A DNA stretch of 64,000 nt from Clostridia bacterium (GTDB taxonomy: Bacteria > Bacillota > Limnochordia > DTU080 > RSA5): assembly GCA_002919235.1 (NCBI GenBank), contig PKEX01000006.1:17485-81484 (forward strand), given 5' to 3'. The notes under the pieces are model-generated. The model worked only from the letters and a program-made list of their open reading frames with translations, had not been told where the DNA came from and searched no databases. The position numbers and the translations under genes were made by a program. Numbering within the stretch: the first letter of the stretch is position 1; each line of letters starts with the position of its first letter. Positions 46,031 through 55,932 of the stretch are shown here, in pieces.

Positions 46031-47506
46031 TCACGGCTCCTCGCCCGGCTCAAGGCTCCGGAAGTAGTTGCGGACCGCGTCCCGGTAGACGAGGGGGACG
46101 TTCTCCCGGCCGACCCCGTGTTCGCTGAAGCCGCCGGCGCCCGAGGCCAGCGGGCCGGAGAGACGGGGGACCTCCGCCGCTTGAGAGGGAGCGGGAAGGG
46201 CGGTGTTCACCCGGCCGATGTGCAGGGGACCGTCTCCCAGCTGGCCCGTGACGTGGTCGACGATGCGGACTCCTTGGCCCGCTTCGAAGGTACCGTCTTG
46301 GCCCCCGCTGCCGCGGTCGCCCGCGGGCGACGGGCCGCCTCCTGTCCCGGAACTGCCGCCGGGCTCGCCCGGGCCGCCGGGGAGGGATACCTGTGCGCCG
46401 TCCCGCTCTCCGCCGCTGTCTTGAGACGCGGGGCCGGCGGGACCCTCGACCGCTCCCGGCGACGGAAGCGCGGCGCCGTCTTCCGGGACATCAGCGACGG
46501 CGAACGCCCCGCCCTCCGCCGCATCGCCCGCAGGGTCAGCACCGCCGGCACCCTCCGGCATCGCTCCGGGCTGCGGCCGGGCATCTCCGCTGCTTCGGAG
46601 CAGCGCGTCCAACAGGCCCTGAGGAAGCTCGTCAGGAGAGGCCGCGCGGCCGGCCAGGGGCGGGACGGAGCCGGCATCGCCCGGGCTCGCCTCCTCCCGG
46701 ACCAGGGCGACGAGTTCGAGGCGCTTCGCCAGCTCTTGGAGCTGTTCGAGGTCCAGCGGGTCCGCGGCCGAGTCGATGCCCGAAAGCCCGGCTAGAGCCG
46801 CTTGCACCCGGCGTTCAAAGTGACGCAGGAGGGCCAAGGCCTCGTCTTGAGGGAACGAGCGGTCCCGCAGCCCTGCCTGAAGCTGAGAGAGGTCGCGGTC
46901 GAGGCGCCGCATCTCGGGAGTGGGGATCGCAGCGATGGCCTCCCGGAGAGCGATGACCTGGTCCAGGAGTTCCTCATACTCCGGGTCGACGGCGTCCGCC
47001 GCCGGCGGCGCGGGGCGGACCAGCAGCCCGTCGGGAAGCGGTCCGGCCCATGCCAGAACGGACAAGACCGCCGCCGCGGCCAACCCCAGCCGCTGAACCC
47101 GGGAAAGGCCGGGCCAGGGCACCACCGCCTCGGGCTTGACGAACCGGGCGTGCTGCGCGGCGTCCTCCATGAGCCAGTAGACCAGCGGCGAGCGGCGGCC
47201 GCCCCACTCCAGCGCCGTGGCCAGCCTGTCCTTGAGGTCCAGCCGCGCGTCGATCAGCCGGGCCACGCCCAGGGGATCCATGGGCGGCCGGAGGGCGCGG
47301 AAAAAAGAGACCAGCGCGCCTGCGGCAAAGGCGGCGGGTGCGATCCAAACCGGCGGCCTTCCCCACGCCAGGGCGTAAAGGACGTACGCGGCGGCTGCGG
47401 CGCCCCATCCGGCGATCAGCGACTGGACGGCCAGCGCCAGGCGGGAAATCCGCCGGTGCCTCCTGCCTACCCTTTCGAGCGCCTCCAGGACGGCTTCAGG
47501 GATCAC
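46031..47506 (-). CDS. Membrane protein of the MoxR cluster, low-complexity C-terminus
   Basis: A 491-residue protein I cannot assign to a known function. Two membrane helices lie at about residues 22-45 and 50-68 and another near 145-160, then a helical region (about 175-300) of heptad character, then 150 residues rich in Gly, Pro, Ala and Asp. The C-terminus (VPLVYRDAVRNYFRSLEPG) looks folded. Similar layouts occur in DUF4175-like proteins beside MoxR/DUF58 genes. GTG 47506 is used, 10 nt after AGGAGGGG; the open frame continues upstream with no membrane signal. Confidence 0.6.
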   Translation of the reverse strand: MIPEAVLEALERVGRRHRRISRLALAVQSLIAGWGAAAAAYVLYALAWGRPPVWIAPAAFAAGALVSFFRALRPPMDPLGVARLIDARLDLKDRLATALEWGGRRSPLVYWLMEDAAQHARFVKPEAVVPWPGLSRVQRLGLAAAAVLSVLAWAGPLPDGLLVRPAPPAADAVDPEYEELLDQVIALREAIAAIPTPEMRRLDRDLSQLQAGLRDRSFPQDEALALLRHFERRVQAALAGLSGIDSAADPLDLEQLQELAKRLELVALVREEASPGDAGSVPPLAGRAASPDELPQGLLDALLRSSGDARPQPGAMPEGAGGADPAGDAAEGGAFAVADVPEDGAALPSPGAVEGPAGPASQDSGGERDGAQVSLPGGPGEPGGSSGTGGGPSPAGDRGSGGQDGTFEAGQGVRIVDHVTGQLGDGPLHIGRVNTALPAPSQAAEVPRLSGPLASGAGGFSEHGVGRENVPLVYRDAVRNYFRSLEPGEEP

Positions 47507-47561
47507 GGCGGTGCAGCCCCTCCTTGGCCCGTGCGGGCCGTGGGAGTAGTTTCGCCGCGGG

Positions 47562-48398
47562 TCACAGGGCACCCTCCGTGGGATCGCCCGCCGGGTCCCG
47601 GGGGCGGGAGCCCCCCGGGGGAGGCGGTTGGCGCCTCCACGAGCGGAGGGAACGGACCGCGAGCCCGCCGGCGGCCAAAGCGAGCGCGGCGTAGAGGCCG
47701 AGCCAAACCGGCCAGGAAATGCTCCGGGCTTCCCCGTAAAGCGCGCCGCGCTCCATGAGGAGCGTGGCCATGTTGAAAGGATTGAGGTAGAAGACGATCC
47801 CGTCAGCCGGCCCCGCTCCGGGTCCGCTGGTGAGAAAGACGAACATCGCACCGCAAAGATAGAGCGCGTCCACGGCGACCAGGCGCGTCGAGCGGGTGGG
47901 CGACAAACCGCCGATCCAAAGCCCCGCAAGGCCGGCGACGCTGAGAGCGATGAAGGCGATGGCGCCGCTGAGGCCCAAGACGCCGGCGGTCACCGGAGAA
48001 GCGCCGTAAGCCAGTACGGTCAAAGGCACCGCGGCCGCGGCCAGGTACGCCTGGACATACCAGAGCGCGAGCAGACGGCCAACCACCGCGGCCCACGGCG
48101 GGCACGCCCCGTACGCCACCCAGTGGACCGGGCGAGGGTGGTCGGCGTCGCCCCAGGCGATGCCGTCCGCTGCCAGGGCCAGGCTGATGTAGGCCAGTGC
48201 GGCCAGCTGGACGGTGAAGACCCACCGGAGCGTCGCCGGGGGCGCAGACACGGCCAGCGCCTGCCGCGAGGGCCAGGCGAGGAGCAGCGTGACCGTGACC
48301 GCCGCGGTGTAAAGCCCGGTCAGCTTCCATAGAGCGCCGGTGCGAGTCAGATAGCGGATCTCCGAGCGTGCGACGGCCGCCGCTTGGCGCAGCGCCAC
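47562..48398 (-). CDS. Six-helix membrane protein, ABC-2 permease-like
   Basis: A 278-residue protein with about six membrane helices, an N-terminal amphipathic stretch (VARSEIRYLTRTGALWKL) like ABC-2-type permeases, and the segment VFYLNPFNMATLLM. No ATPase gene is beside it, so any ABC partner would lie elsewhere. GTG 48398 (AGGAGG 7-8 nt upstream) is preferred over GTG 48407. It starts 12 nt after the stop of the previous gene. Confidence 0.6.
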   Translation of the reverse strand: MALRQAAAVARSEIRYLTRTGALWKLTGLYTAAVTVTLLLAWPSRQALAVSAPPATLRWVFTVQLAALAYISLALAADGIAWGDADHPRPVHWVAYGACPPWAAVVGRLLALWYVQAYLAAAAVPLTVLAYGASPVTAGVLGLSGAIAFIALSVAGLAGLWIGGLSPTRSTRLVAVDALYLCGAMFVFLTSGPGAGPADGIVFYLNPFNMATLLMERGALYGEARSISWPVWLGLYAALALAAGGLAVRSLRSWRRQPPPPGGSRPRDPAGDPTEGAL

Positions 48399-48410
48399 AG
48401 CCAGCACCTC

Positions 48411-50348
48411 CTACCGCTCTTCCTCCGGTCCCGGGAAGGCAGGCATAATCAGGACGCGCCGCTCCACGCGCAGGCCCGCGGGCTTCAGCGTGATCGCCGG
48501 CTCGGGGTCGAGCAGCGCCACGATAAACGGGCGGTCGGGATCACCGGAAAGGAGGGCTTCGGCCAGGCCCCGGTCGGCGGCGGCGGCCAGCAGGCGGATG
48601 TCGAAATCGTCCGGCCGCCGTTCCGGGGGAAGACGCACGAGCCCGGCCTGCAGCGTGAGGCCCATCCAGCCGGGGGAGCCCACCCGCTCCAAGGGACGGC
48701 GCCATTCTAGGGTTTCGCCGGGCCCGACGCGCCCCAGGTGCGCCAGGCCCTGCCTTTCAATGTAGTGAACGTGCCGCAGCTCGTAGCCGGAGCGGTTCTC
48801 CACCCGCAGCGGCTGGCTTTCGTCAGCCGGAGGGCGCACCCGGATGTCGATGGCCTCGTGCCCGTCGTGGATCAGCCGGATGGGGACCTGGGGCGGCACG
48901 TCCTGCAGCCGGATGCTGTCCGGGCCGGCGGCGACCACCAGGTCCCGGTCTGCCCGGTAGGCTGAGGGGAACGGGAGAGGCGGGGCCGAAGAGGCTTCGA
49001 GGTCCTGAGGGATGCGAGCCGTGGAGACCGCCAGGAGATACGAGCGGTTTTGGACCAATCCCGGGAGGAGGCCCCGGGTGAGCTGGACCTCCGCCAGCAC
49101 CACTTGCGCCCGAATTCCCGATCTCTCGGTGTATGCGTGAGCGCCGGCCGCGCCGGCGGCGATGAGGAGCACAAGAAGAGGAAGCTGGAGTTTGGGCCGG
49201 TGCCGGACTGCCCAGGCGGCCCCGGTGACCGCCGCCGCGTAGCCGGCGGCCGCCGCGGCCAAGAGACGCAGGTCGCCCCGGGGAACCTCCACCAGGTGGA
49301 GCAGGTTCCAGAGGTCATCGTCGCCGCGAGCGATCCGGGAGGCAGGATCCGGGCTGGCCAGCGCCAGGGCTGCCGCATGCGCCCGGAGCGCACCGCCGGC
49401 GTCACCTTGAAGCGCAGGGGACGATGGGTCGAAGGCGATGATGCTCGCGAGCCCGGCGCCGGCGGCCCGGGAGAGCGAAAGGGGTGGCCCGCCGTGTTCG
49501 CCCGTGGCCGGAGCGTACGCCTCCAGCTCCCAGACGGGGACGGAGAAACCGCCCGCGTCGTAGCTGGCCACCCTGCCTGTCGTCCCGGGAAGCCAGCTGA
49601 GCCAGGCCAGGGGAATTCGGGGCGGCGCCGCGCCGCCTGCGAGGATCAAATGCCCTCCGGCGCGCACGTAGGTCGCGATGGCCTCGACTTGCTGAGGGCT
49701 CAAGGATGACAAGGGAAAGGTGTCGCGAACGATGATGGCCGTCAGCCCGGAAAGACTCGCCGCGTCGGGCGGGAGCTGCGCCGCGGAACGGGCATGCGCC
49801 ACGGCGGGCGGCGCTGCCCACGGGGACTGCCAGCCGGACGGGGTGGAAAGGAAGCTCCAGCCGGCAGCGGACGGATCCAGCACCAGGAAGAAGGGCCCGT
49901 CCACCGCGCGCCCTCGGAGTTCGGTTTCGATGAGGGCCAGGGCGGCGCCGTCACGGCTTTTCACGGTGATCGAGAGGGGATAAGGGCTGGGGCGAAGAGG
50001 GGCGACGACCCAAAAGACCCTGGTCTCCCCGGCGGCCAGCGAGACGTCGCGGACCAGGTGCACATAGCTTCGGGGCTGGCTCAACAAGTCCGTGCGGGGT
50101 ATGGCAATTTCAAGAGAACCCTCCACGGGCGATGCGGCGGAGATGGAGACGGAAATCGGCGTCCATGCGCCGCTGCGGAACATGCCGGCGAACCCCACGG
50201 TCGCCTGGACGGTGACGGCCCCTCCGGCAGGCGAGGGCTGGGCCCAGGCACGCACCGGCGGGAACGCCGTCGCGGCCCAGAGCAGCGCAGCGGCCAGGAC
50301 CCACCCGGCGCGGGAAACGCTCGCGATTCGAAAGTGACGCGACGGCAC
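48411..50348 (-). CDS. Exported membrane-anchored protein, GATase-like core
   Basis: A 645-residue protein, first gene of the MoxR/VWA cluster. Signal peptide at residues 1-35 (cleavage near AWA-QP), then a beta-rich domain (VQATVGFAGMFRSGAWTPI), a class I glutamine-amidotransferase-like fold (LTAIIVRDTFPL, YVRAGGHLILAGGA, typical of VWA-cluster proteins), two membrane helices around 340-390 and a final beta domain. Not assigned to a named family. GTG 50348 is used; GTG 50357 is possible. Confidence 0.6.
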   Translation of the reverse strand: MPSRHFRIASVSRAGWVLAAALLWAATAFPPVRAWAQPSPAGGAVTVQATVGFAGMFRSGAWTPISVSISAASPVEGSLEIAIPRTDLLSQPRSYVHLVRDVSLAAGETRVFWVVAPLRPSPYPLSITVKSRDGAALALIETELRGRAVDGPFFLVLDPSAAGWSFLSTPSGWQSPWAAPPAVAHARSAAQLPPDAASLSGLTAIIVRDTFPLSSLSPQQVEAIATYVRAGGHLILAGGAAPPRIPLAWLSWLPGTTGRVASYDAGGFSVPVWELEAYAPATGEHGGPPLSLSRAAGAGLASIIAFDPSSPALQGDAGGALRAHAAALALASPDPASRIARGDDDLWNLLHLVEVPRGDLRLLAAAAAGYAAAVTGAAWAVRHRPKLQLPLLVLLIAAGAAGAHAYTERSGIRAQVVLAEVQLTRGLLPGLVQNRSYLLAVSTARIPQDLEASSAPPLPFPSAYRADRDLVVAAGPDSIRLQDVPPQVPIRLIHDGHEAIDIRVRPPADESQPLRVENRSGYELRHVHYIERQGLAHLGRVGPGETLEWRRPLERVGSPGWMGLTLQAGLVRLPPERRPDDFDIRLLAAAADRGLAEALLSGDPDRPFIVALLDPEPAITLKPAGLRVERRVLIMPAFPGPEEER

Positions 50349-50498
50349 CGATCTCACACTCCACAACCGGACTGGCCTTTGGTATACTACGTGTGAACTG
50401 CGCGGCGGGCGGCGCCCGGAGCCATTCCGGCCGCAGCGACCCGGGCGCGGCGGCCGCCTCGCGCGCACCCTACCTAAGGAAGCGGGTACAGCTTTCGC

Positions 50499-51344
50499 AT
50501 GGAGCTTTGGTACACAGAACGGCAAACCGCAGGCGTCGCTTTGAGCTGCAAGGTCTCGCGCACGCTCCATTCCGAGCAGACGCCTTTTCAAAAGCTCGAC
50601 GTGATCGAAACGACGGAGTTTGGGCGCATGCTCGTCCTCGACGGCATGGTCCAGACCACCGAGGCCGATGAATTCGTCTACCACGAGATGATCGCCCACG
50701 TCGCGATGCAGACCCATCCAAGTCCGCGGCGGGTCGCCGTGATCGGCGGCGGCGACGGAGGCGCTGTCCGGGAAGTCCTCAAATACGCCTCGGTCCAACA
50801 GGTGAGGCTGGTGGAGATCGACCGGAGGGTGGTCGAAGCCAGCCGCACGTTTTTCCCCGGCCTCAGCGCCGGCCTGGACGATCCGCGCGTCGAGTGCCTG
50901 TACGTCGACGGTGTCCAGCATATTCGGGAGCACAAGGGCGAGTACGACGTGATCCTGGTGGACTCCACCGAGCCGGTGGGCCCGGCGGTCGGACTCTTCA
51001 GCCAGGAGTTCTACAGGGAATGTTTTGAATCCTTGGCGCCGGAAGGGATTCTGGTGGCCCAGACCGAGTCGCCGTTCTTCAACAAAGAGTTGATCGCCCG
51101 GGCGTTTCGCGCCATCGCCGCGGTCTTTCCGGTCAGCCGGCTCTACCTCGCCAGCGTCCCTACCTATCCCAGCGGCCTGTGGAGCTTTTCACTGGGTTCG
51201 AAGGGACCCGATCCCCTGGACGTGGAGCCGGATCTCACGGGGATTGAGACCCGCTACTACACCCCGGGAATCCACAAGGCCGCATTCCAGCTGCCTCGAT
51301 TTGTACAGGAATTGATCGAGACGGACACGAATGGGGGCGGTTGA
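50499..51344 (+). CDS. speE: Spermidine synthase
   Basis: Transfers aminopropyl from decarboxylated SAM to putrescine. The 281 residues contain MLVLDGMVQTTEADEFVYHE, the SAM-binding GGGDGGAVREVLKY, VEIDRRVVE, and the catalytic Asp region LVDSTEPVGPA. Start ATG 50499. A -10-like TATACT at 50383-50388 lies upstream without a clear -35. Its 3' end overlaps speB by 14 nt. Confidence 0.95.
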   Translation: MELWYTERQTAGVALSCKVSRTLHSEQTPFQKLDVIETTEFGRMLVLDGMVQTTEADEFVYHEMIAHVAMQTHPSPRRVAVIGGGDGGAVREVLKYASVQQVRLVEIDRRVVEASRTFFPGLSAGLDDPRVECLYVDGVQHIREHKGEYDVILVDSTEPVGPAVGLFSQEFYRECFESLAPEGILVAQTESPFFNKELIARAFRAIAAVFPVSRLYLASVPTYPSGLWSFSLGSKGPDPLDVEPDLTGIETRYYTPGIHKAAFQLPRFVQELIETDTNGGG

Positions 51345-52278
51345 GATCGGCGCGGGGCACATCTACCGGGAGCGGATCGGGGGGGCAGCCCCCCTCTTTC
51401 TTGGAAGCCTCGCCGAGCCCGAACGGGCGTCCATCGTGCTCCTGGGCGCGCCCTTCGACGGGACGACGAGCTTTGTGCCGGGCACCCGGTTCGGTCCTGC
51501 CCGGGTGCGGGAGGCCTCTATCGGCCTTGAGAGCTACAGCCCGGCGTTGGACCGGACGCTGGAGGAGGCGGGGCTCGCGGACGTGGGCGACCTTGAGCTT
51601 CCGTTCGGCAATGTCAGCGCCGCTCTGGAGCGGATTGAAGGCGCCTGCCGTGCCGTGGTGGCCATGGGGGCGAAACCGTTCCTCGTCGGCGGCGAGCACC
51701 TGGTGACGCTCCCGGCGGTGCGGGCGTGCCACAGCCGCTTCAAAGACCTGGCGGTCGTGCAGTTTGACGCCCACGCAGACCTGCGCGACCAGTATCTAGG
51801 CGAGCACGACTCGCACGCGACGGTGATGAGGCGGGTCGCGGAAGTGGTGGGCGCTGAAAACCTGTACCAGATCGGCATCCGCTCGGGGACGCGCGAGGAG
51901 TTTGCCTTCGGCCGGGCGTTTTCCGCGGTCTTCACCGAAGACGTGGAGGCGGGGGCGGCGCGCGCCGCCGAAGAGCTGGCCGGTCGACCGGTGTATCTCA
52001 CGGTGGACATCGACGTGGTCGACCCGGGTTTCGCCCCGGGGACCGGTACGCCGGAACCGGGAGGGTGCCGGCCCCAGGAACTCCTGGCGGCGCTGTGGAG
52101 GCTGCGGGACCTCGATGTGGTGGGCTTTGACGTGGTCGAAGTGAACCCTCTGGTGGATACGGGCTTTGTCACGTCGCTCCTCGCCGCCAAGGTCGTCAGA
52201 GAAGCGGCGATCATGTTCGGGGCGGGGGACCGGGAAGATGTCGACGGGAAAGAGGAGGACGAGGCCTTTGGCCGGTGA
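51331..52278 (+). CDS. speB: Agmatinase
   Basis: Hydrolyses agmatine to putrescine and urea with a two-manganese centre. The 315 residues have the metal ligands in GGEH, FDAHADLRD, HDSHATV and TVDIDVVDPGFAPGTGTPEP. The set agrees with ureohydrolases; the STT-type loop TTSFVPGTRFGP is agmatinase-like rather than arginase-like. ATG 51331 overlaps speE. Its 3' end overlaps the TTG start of the next gene by 11 nt. Confidence 0.94.
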   Translation: MGAVEIGAGHIYRERIGGAAPLFLGSLAEPERASIVLLGAPFDGTTSFVPGTRFGPARVREASIGLESYSPALDRTLEEAGLADVGDLELPFGNVSAALERIEGACRAVVAMGAKPFLVGGEHLVTLPAVRACHSRFKDLAVVQFDAHADLRDQYLGEHDSHATVMRRVAEVVGAENLYQIGIRSGTREEFAFGRAFSAVFTEDVEAGAARAAEELAGRPVYLTVDIDVVDPGFAPGTGTPEPGGCRPQELLAALWRLRDLDVVGFDVVEVNPLVDTGFVTSLLAAKVVREAAIMFGAGDREDVDGKEEDEAFGR

Positions 52279-53005
52279 GTCCATCGTCCAAGGCGGCAAG
52301 ATCACGCTGCGGGCGCTCCGCCACGTATACGACTACATGGGGATGACGCTCTTTTTGAGCGCGGCCTGGTTCCTGGCCGGCCTCATCCCGGCGTGGTTTC
52401 TTTACACGGTCAAGGTCGAGCTGTCTTCCATTCTCACGGACGCGGTCTTTATCGTCCTCGCTTCGTTGGTCCTGGGCCCGACGTCCGCCGCGACCTATCA
52501 GATGGCCAGCTGGATGGTGAGAGGCGAATACGTGCTGGTCCGGGACTACTTCCGGGCTTACCGCAGGCACTTCAAGCGGGCCGTGGGCCTCGCGGCCGTC
52601 CTCCTCTTGATCCTGGAGATCATCTCGTTCTACCTGCGGTTCTTCTTGTTCGGCCCCATCCCGTGGCTCCAGTATTTCGCCGTGATGTGGGTCTACTTTT
52701 TGATCGCCTGGGCGCTGATGTCCCAGTACGCTTACGCCGCGCTGGTCCGTAGGGAGCGCACGGTCTGGCAGACCCTGAAAGTGGCGGCCCTCTTGGCGCT
52801 GGACAACATCGTCGCCTCGCTGGTGGTGCTGCTGGCCGGCGGCGTGTTGGTCGTGTTGAGCGTATGGCTTGCCGTGCTGCTGGTGTTGTTTCTTGGCGGC
52901 ACCCTAGCCTTCTTGCACTGCACAGCTTACGAAGTCCTCGTCGCAAAATACGGCGGCAGCGACGGGCCGATGGGAGAAAGCGAAAGGGAGACAATCGATG
53001 GCTAA
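52268..53005 (+). CDS. DUF624-like membrane protein
   Basis: A 245-residue protein with five or six membrane helices and the opening [20 protein letters not shown], similar to YesL/DUF624 proteins of Firmicutes, whose role is unknown. TTG 52268 is the likely start (AGAGGAGG 8 nt upstream) and overlaps the speB stop; ATG 52238 has a poor SD. The last 8 nt overlap pyrG, so speE-speB-DUF624-pyrG probably form one unit. Confidence 0.75.
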   Translation: MAGESIVQGGKITLRALRHVYDYMGMTLFLSAAWFLAGLIPAWFLYTVKVELSSILTDAVFIVLASLVLGPTSAATYQMASWMVRGEYVLVRDYFRAYRRHFKRAVGLAAVLLLILEIISFYLRFFLFGPIPWLQYFAVMWVYFLIAWALMSQYAYAALVRRERTVWQTLKVAALLALDNIVASLVVLLAGGVLVVLSVWLAVLLVLFLGGTLAFLHCTAYEVLVAKYGGSDGPMGESERETIDG

Positions 53006-54626
53006 GTACGTGTTCGTCACTGGAGGCGTGGTCTCAGGCCTCGGCAAGGGGATTACGGCGGCGTCCCTGGGGCGGCTGCTCAAGAGCCGGGGCATCGACG
53101 TGACCATCGCCAAGCTCGACCCCTACATCAACGTAGACCCGGGAACCATGAGCCCGCTCCAGCACGGCGAGGTGTTCGTTACCGACGACGGTGCCGAAAC
53201 CGACCTTGACCTGGGACATTACGAGCGGTTCATGGACGTGAACCTCACCGGCATGAGCAACGTGACCACCGGCAAGATCTATTGGTCTATTATCAATAAA
53301 GAGCGGAGGGGCGAGTTTCTCGGCAGCACCGTCCAGGTCATTCCCCACGTGACCAACGAGATCAAGGAGCACATCCGCAAAGTGGCGGAGACCACCGGCG
53401 CCGAGGTGGTGATCATCGAGATCGGCGGCACCGTGGGCGACATCGAGAGCCTGCCGTTCTTGGAAGCCATCCGCCAGATGAAGGGAGACGTGGGCCGGGA
53501 TTCCTGCCTCTACGTCCACGTCACGCTGGTCCCGTACGTCGGCGCGGCGCGGGAGCTCAAGACCAAGCCCACGCAGCACAGCGTGAAGGAGCTCCGTTCC
53601 ATCGGCATCCAGCCCGACATCATCGTCTGCCGCTCCGAAAAGCCGCTCTCCGACGAGATCAAGAAGAAGATCGCGCTGTTCTGTGACATCGAGCCGGAGG
53701 CGGTGATCCCCAACTGCGACGCGGAATCAATATATGAAGTTCCTCTCCACTTCGAGAAGGAAGGGCTGGACGAGCTGGTCATCCGCCGGCTGGGATTGAA
53801 GGCGGGCGCCCGGGACCTGAGCGAGTGGCGCGCGATGGTCGAGCGCATCAAAAATCCCACTCACACCGTGCGGGTGGGGATCGTCGGCAAGTACGTCGCC
53901 CTGCCGGACGCCTACATGAGCATCGCCGAATCTCTTTGCCACGGCGGCATCGCCAACGACGCCCGGGTGGAGATCAGCTGGATTTCCTCGGAGGACGTGG
54001 AGGCGCAGGGCGCCGAGCGGACGCTGGCCGGCCTGGACGCGGTGCTGGTGCCGGGGGGCTTCGGCCACCGGGGGATCGAGGGCAAGATCGAGGCGGCCCG
54101 CTACTGCCGGGAGAACGGCGTGCCCTTCTTCGGCATCTGCCTCGGCATGCAGTGTGCCGTGATCGAGTTCGCGCGCAACGTCTGCGGTCTTGAAGGAGCG
54201 CACAGCTCCGAGATCGATCCCGAGACGCCTTATCCCGTCATCGACCTGCTGCCCGAGCAGAAAAACGTCGAGGACCTCGGGGGGACGATGCGGCTTGGGC
54301 TCTACCCTTGTGTTCTGCTCAAGGGGAGCAAGGCGCACGCCATGTACGGGGAGGACGTCGTCCATGAACGGCACCGCCACCGTTACGAGGTGAACAACGA
54401 CTTCCGGGAAGTCCTCGGTGCGAAAGGGATGGTCTTTTCGGGGCTGTCGCCCGACGGCAGCTTGGTCGAGATGATGGAGCTCAGCGACCACCCGTGGTTC
54501 ATCGGATGCCAGTTTCATCCGGAGCTCAAGTCCCGCCCGAACCGGCCGCACCCGCTCTTCCAAGGGTTTGTGCGGGCCGCGCTGGAGCAGCAGGCCCGGG
54601 CAAAAGGCCGGCTGTACGCCCGCTGA
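52998..54626 (+). CDS. pyrG: CTP synthase
   Basis: Amidates UTP to CTP with glutamine. The 542 residues comprise the synthetase domain ([48 protein letters not shown]) and the class I glutaminase domain with nucleophile Cys in [12 protein letters not shown] and the His-Glu pair in [14 protein letters not shown] 52998 follows AAAGGGAG. It ends the speE unit. Confidence 0.97.
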   Translation: MAKYVFVTGGVVSGLGKGITAASLGRLLKSRGIDVTIAKLDPYINVDPGTMSPLQHGEVFVTDDGAETDLDLGHYERFMDVNLTGMSNVTTGKIYWSIINKERRGEFLGSTVQVIPHVTNEIKEHIRKVAETTGAEVVIIEIGGTVGDIESLPFLEAIRQMKGDVGRDSCLYVHVTLVPYVGAARELKTKPTQHSVKELRSIGIQPDIIVCRSEKPLSDEIKKKIALFCDIEPEAVIPNCDAESIYEVPLHFEKEGLDELVIRRLGLKAGARDLSEWRAMVERIKNPTHTVRVGIVGKYVALPDAYMSIAESLCHGGIANDARVEISWISSEDVEAQGAERTLAGLDAVLVPGGFGHRGIEGKIEAARYCRENGVPFFGICLGMQCAVIEFARNVCGLEGAHSSEIDPETPYPVIDLLPEQKNVEDLGGTMRLGLYPCVLLKGSKAHAMYGEDVVHERHRHRYEVNNDFREVLGAKGMVFSGLSPDGSLVEMMELSDHPWFIGCQFHPELKSRPNRPHPLFQGFVRAALEQQARAKGRLYAR

Positions 54627-54672
54627 AGGGCCCGGCCGCCGGGCGCAGGCGGTGGAATCGCCCTCTCGACTC

Positions 54673-54681
54673 TGATATAAT
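54673..54681 (+). promoter_or_regulatory. Extended -10 promoter of the DUF151 gene
   Basis: TGATATAAT with TATAAT at 54676-54681 and an extended TG; no good -35 at the usual distance. Predicted start near 54688, giving a 31-nt leader. Confidence 0.7.
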
Positions 54682-54718
54682 ACGAACAGACCAAACTCGA
54701 CCTCGAGGGGTGAACCCA

Positions 54719-55207
54719 ATGGTCAGGATGAAGGTGAAGGTGGTCGGGCTCGATCAGCATAAGATGCTACCCGTCGTCATCATCACGGACCGCGACGAGA
54801 ACGGTTTCATCCCCATCGTCATCGGGCCGGCCGAGGCCAACGCGATCCGCCTCGTGCTGGAAGGGAAAAAGCCTGAGCGGCCGATGACGCACGATCTCTT
54901 GAAAAACGTGATCGAGCAGCTCCACGCGAAAGTGGACCGGGTCGTCATCCACGACCTGCGTAACGATACCTACTACGCCCGGATCTACCTTACCACCCGG
55001 GATGGGGAGATCGACATCGACGCACGCCCCAGCGACGCCATCGCGCTGGCTCTCCGGATGGACGCCCCGATCTACATCTCGGAGGAAGTGGCCGCCGTGG
55101 CGCTGATGGTGAACGAGCCCCAGGAGGACGAGGAGCTCGAGGAGTTCCGCAAGTTCCTCGAATCGGTCACCCCGGAGGACTTCGAGAGGAATTTCCGGCG
55201 GGAGTAG
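54719..55207 (+). CDS. Bifunctional-nuclease (DUF151) family protein
   Basis: A 162-residue protein of the bifunctional nuclease family: MVRMKVKVVGLDQHKMLPVV, then FIPIVIGPAEANAI, RPMTHDLLKNVIEQL, RIYLTTRDGEIDIDARPSDAIALA and an acidic C-terminus. Some homologues degrade DNA and RNA; the bacterial role is open. ATG 54719 has GAGGGGTGA 5 nt upstream. It stands alone between its promoter and a terminator. Confidence 0.9.
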   Translation: MVRMKVKVVGLDQHKMLPVVIITDRDENGFIPIVIGPAEANAIRLVLEGKKPERPMTHDLLKNVIEQLHAKVDRVVIHDLRNDTYYARIYLTTRDGEIDIDARPSDAIALALRMDAPIYISEEVAAVALMVNEPQEDEELEEFRKFLESVTPEDFERNFRRE

Positions 55208-55234
55208 CTCGCAAAGGGCATCTTCCGTTGCGAA

Positions 55235-55261
55235 GCCTCGGCGGCGACGCCGGGGCTTTTC
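55235..55261 (+). terminator. Intrinsic terminator after the DUF151 gene
   Basis: A 9-bp stem (55235-55243 with 55248-55256, one G-T pair) capped by a GCGA tetraloop, followed by TTTTC. Confidence 0.85.
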
Positions 55262-55733
55262 ACATGGCCGCCGGCAAAAACGCCGGCGGATTTGCAGGAG
55301 ATGGCAGGGGAAGGACGAATTAATCGGCGACTTGTTGGCGATGCCAGGGCTCTCCCGCCCTCCGGTGTACGGCATGCGCGTGCGTGCCCGCCACAGGTGA
55401 TCACGTGTCTCTCTGTCCGGACGGTTCCCAATCGTGTACCACTGCATAGCGGCGCGTTCAGGGATCCCGGTCTCTCGCAGGCTCAAGGTGGTCAAGGCAG
55501 AGCGGCGTTCAGCGCAGGGTAGTGCAGGCGGGTCCACTTGCGCGGCCTGGACGGTCTTGAGGAGCCGCCGCTTTAGGAGATGTGCGCCTCGGGCCGTTTC
55601 GGGGCCGCAGAGGCGGCGGCCGCGGGCCTTGATCCTGTACCCCCGAGCACTCGCGTCGTGGGCCGGCGGCGGCACCGCCGGGTCCCGGGCGAGTCAAAGT
55701 TCGCGCTGGACCGGGAATAGATTTATGGAAAGG
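55262..55733. other. Intergenic region with no supported gene
   Basis: About 470 nt before the rho promoter. Open frames on both strands lack ribosome sites and family resemblance. Two things stand out: a perfect 8-bp hairpin (CCGCCGGC-AAAAAC-GCCGGCGG, 55266-55287) and right after it the odd segment GATTTGCAGGAGATGGCAGG continuing to GGACGAATTAA (to about 55322), less GC-rich than its surroundings. The rest is GC-rich and shows nothing I can name. Confidence 0.6.
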
Positions 55734-55763
55734 TTAGACCCGATTCGCGATGGACAGTATAAT
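55734..55763 (+). promoter_or_regulatory. Promoter of rho
   Basis: TTAGAC (55734-55739) and TATAAT (55758-55763), 18-bp spacer. It implies a leader of about 160 nt, which ends in a hairpin CCATGG-CCTTG-CCATGG (55895-55911) just before the SD. Confidence 0.75.
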
Positions 55764-55932
55764 TGATGTGAAGCGAGCGCGTTCGACCGTTCTCCGACCT
55801 TCAAACTCCCGATTCCCCACGGTCTCTCTTCCGGAAGCCCGAGATGCTTTCATCTCTTATCCGCTAGATCGAGCCGCTTAACACCATCCACATGCCATGG
55901 CCTTGCCATGGGCAGGAGGAGGAACACCCGCG

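Noticed and set aside
55434..55766. A 110-codon open frame in the region before rho
   Set aside because: It lacks a ribosome site, runs across the rho promoter and has shadow-like composition.
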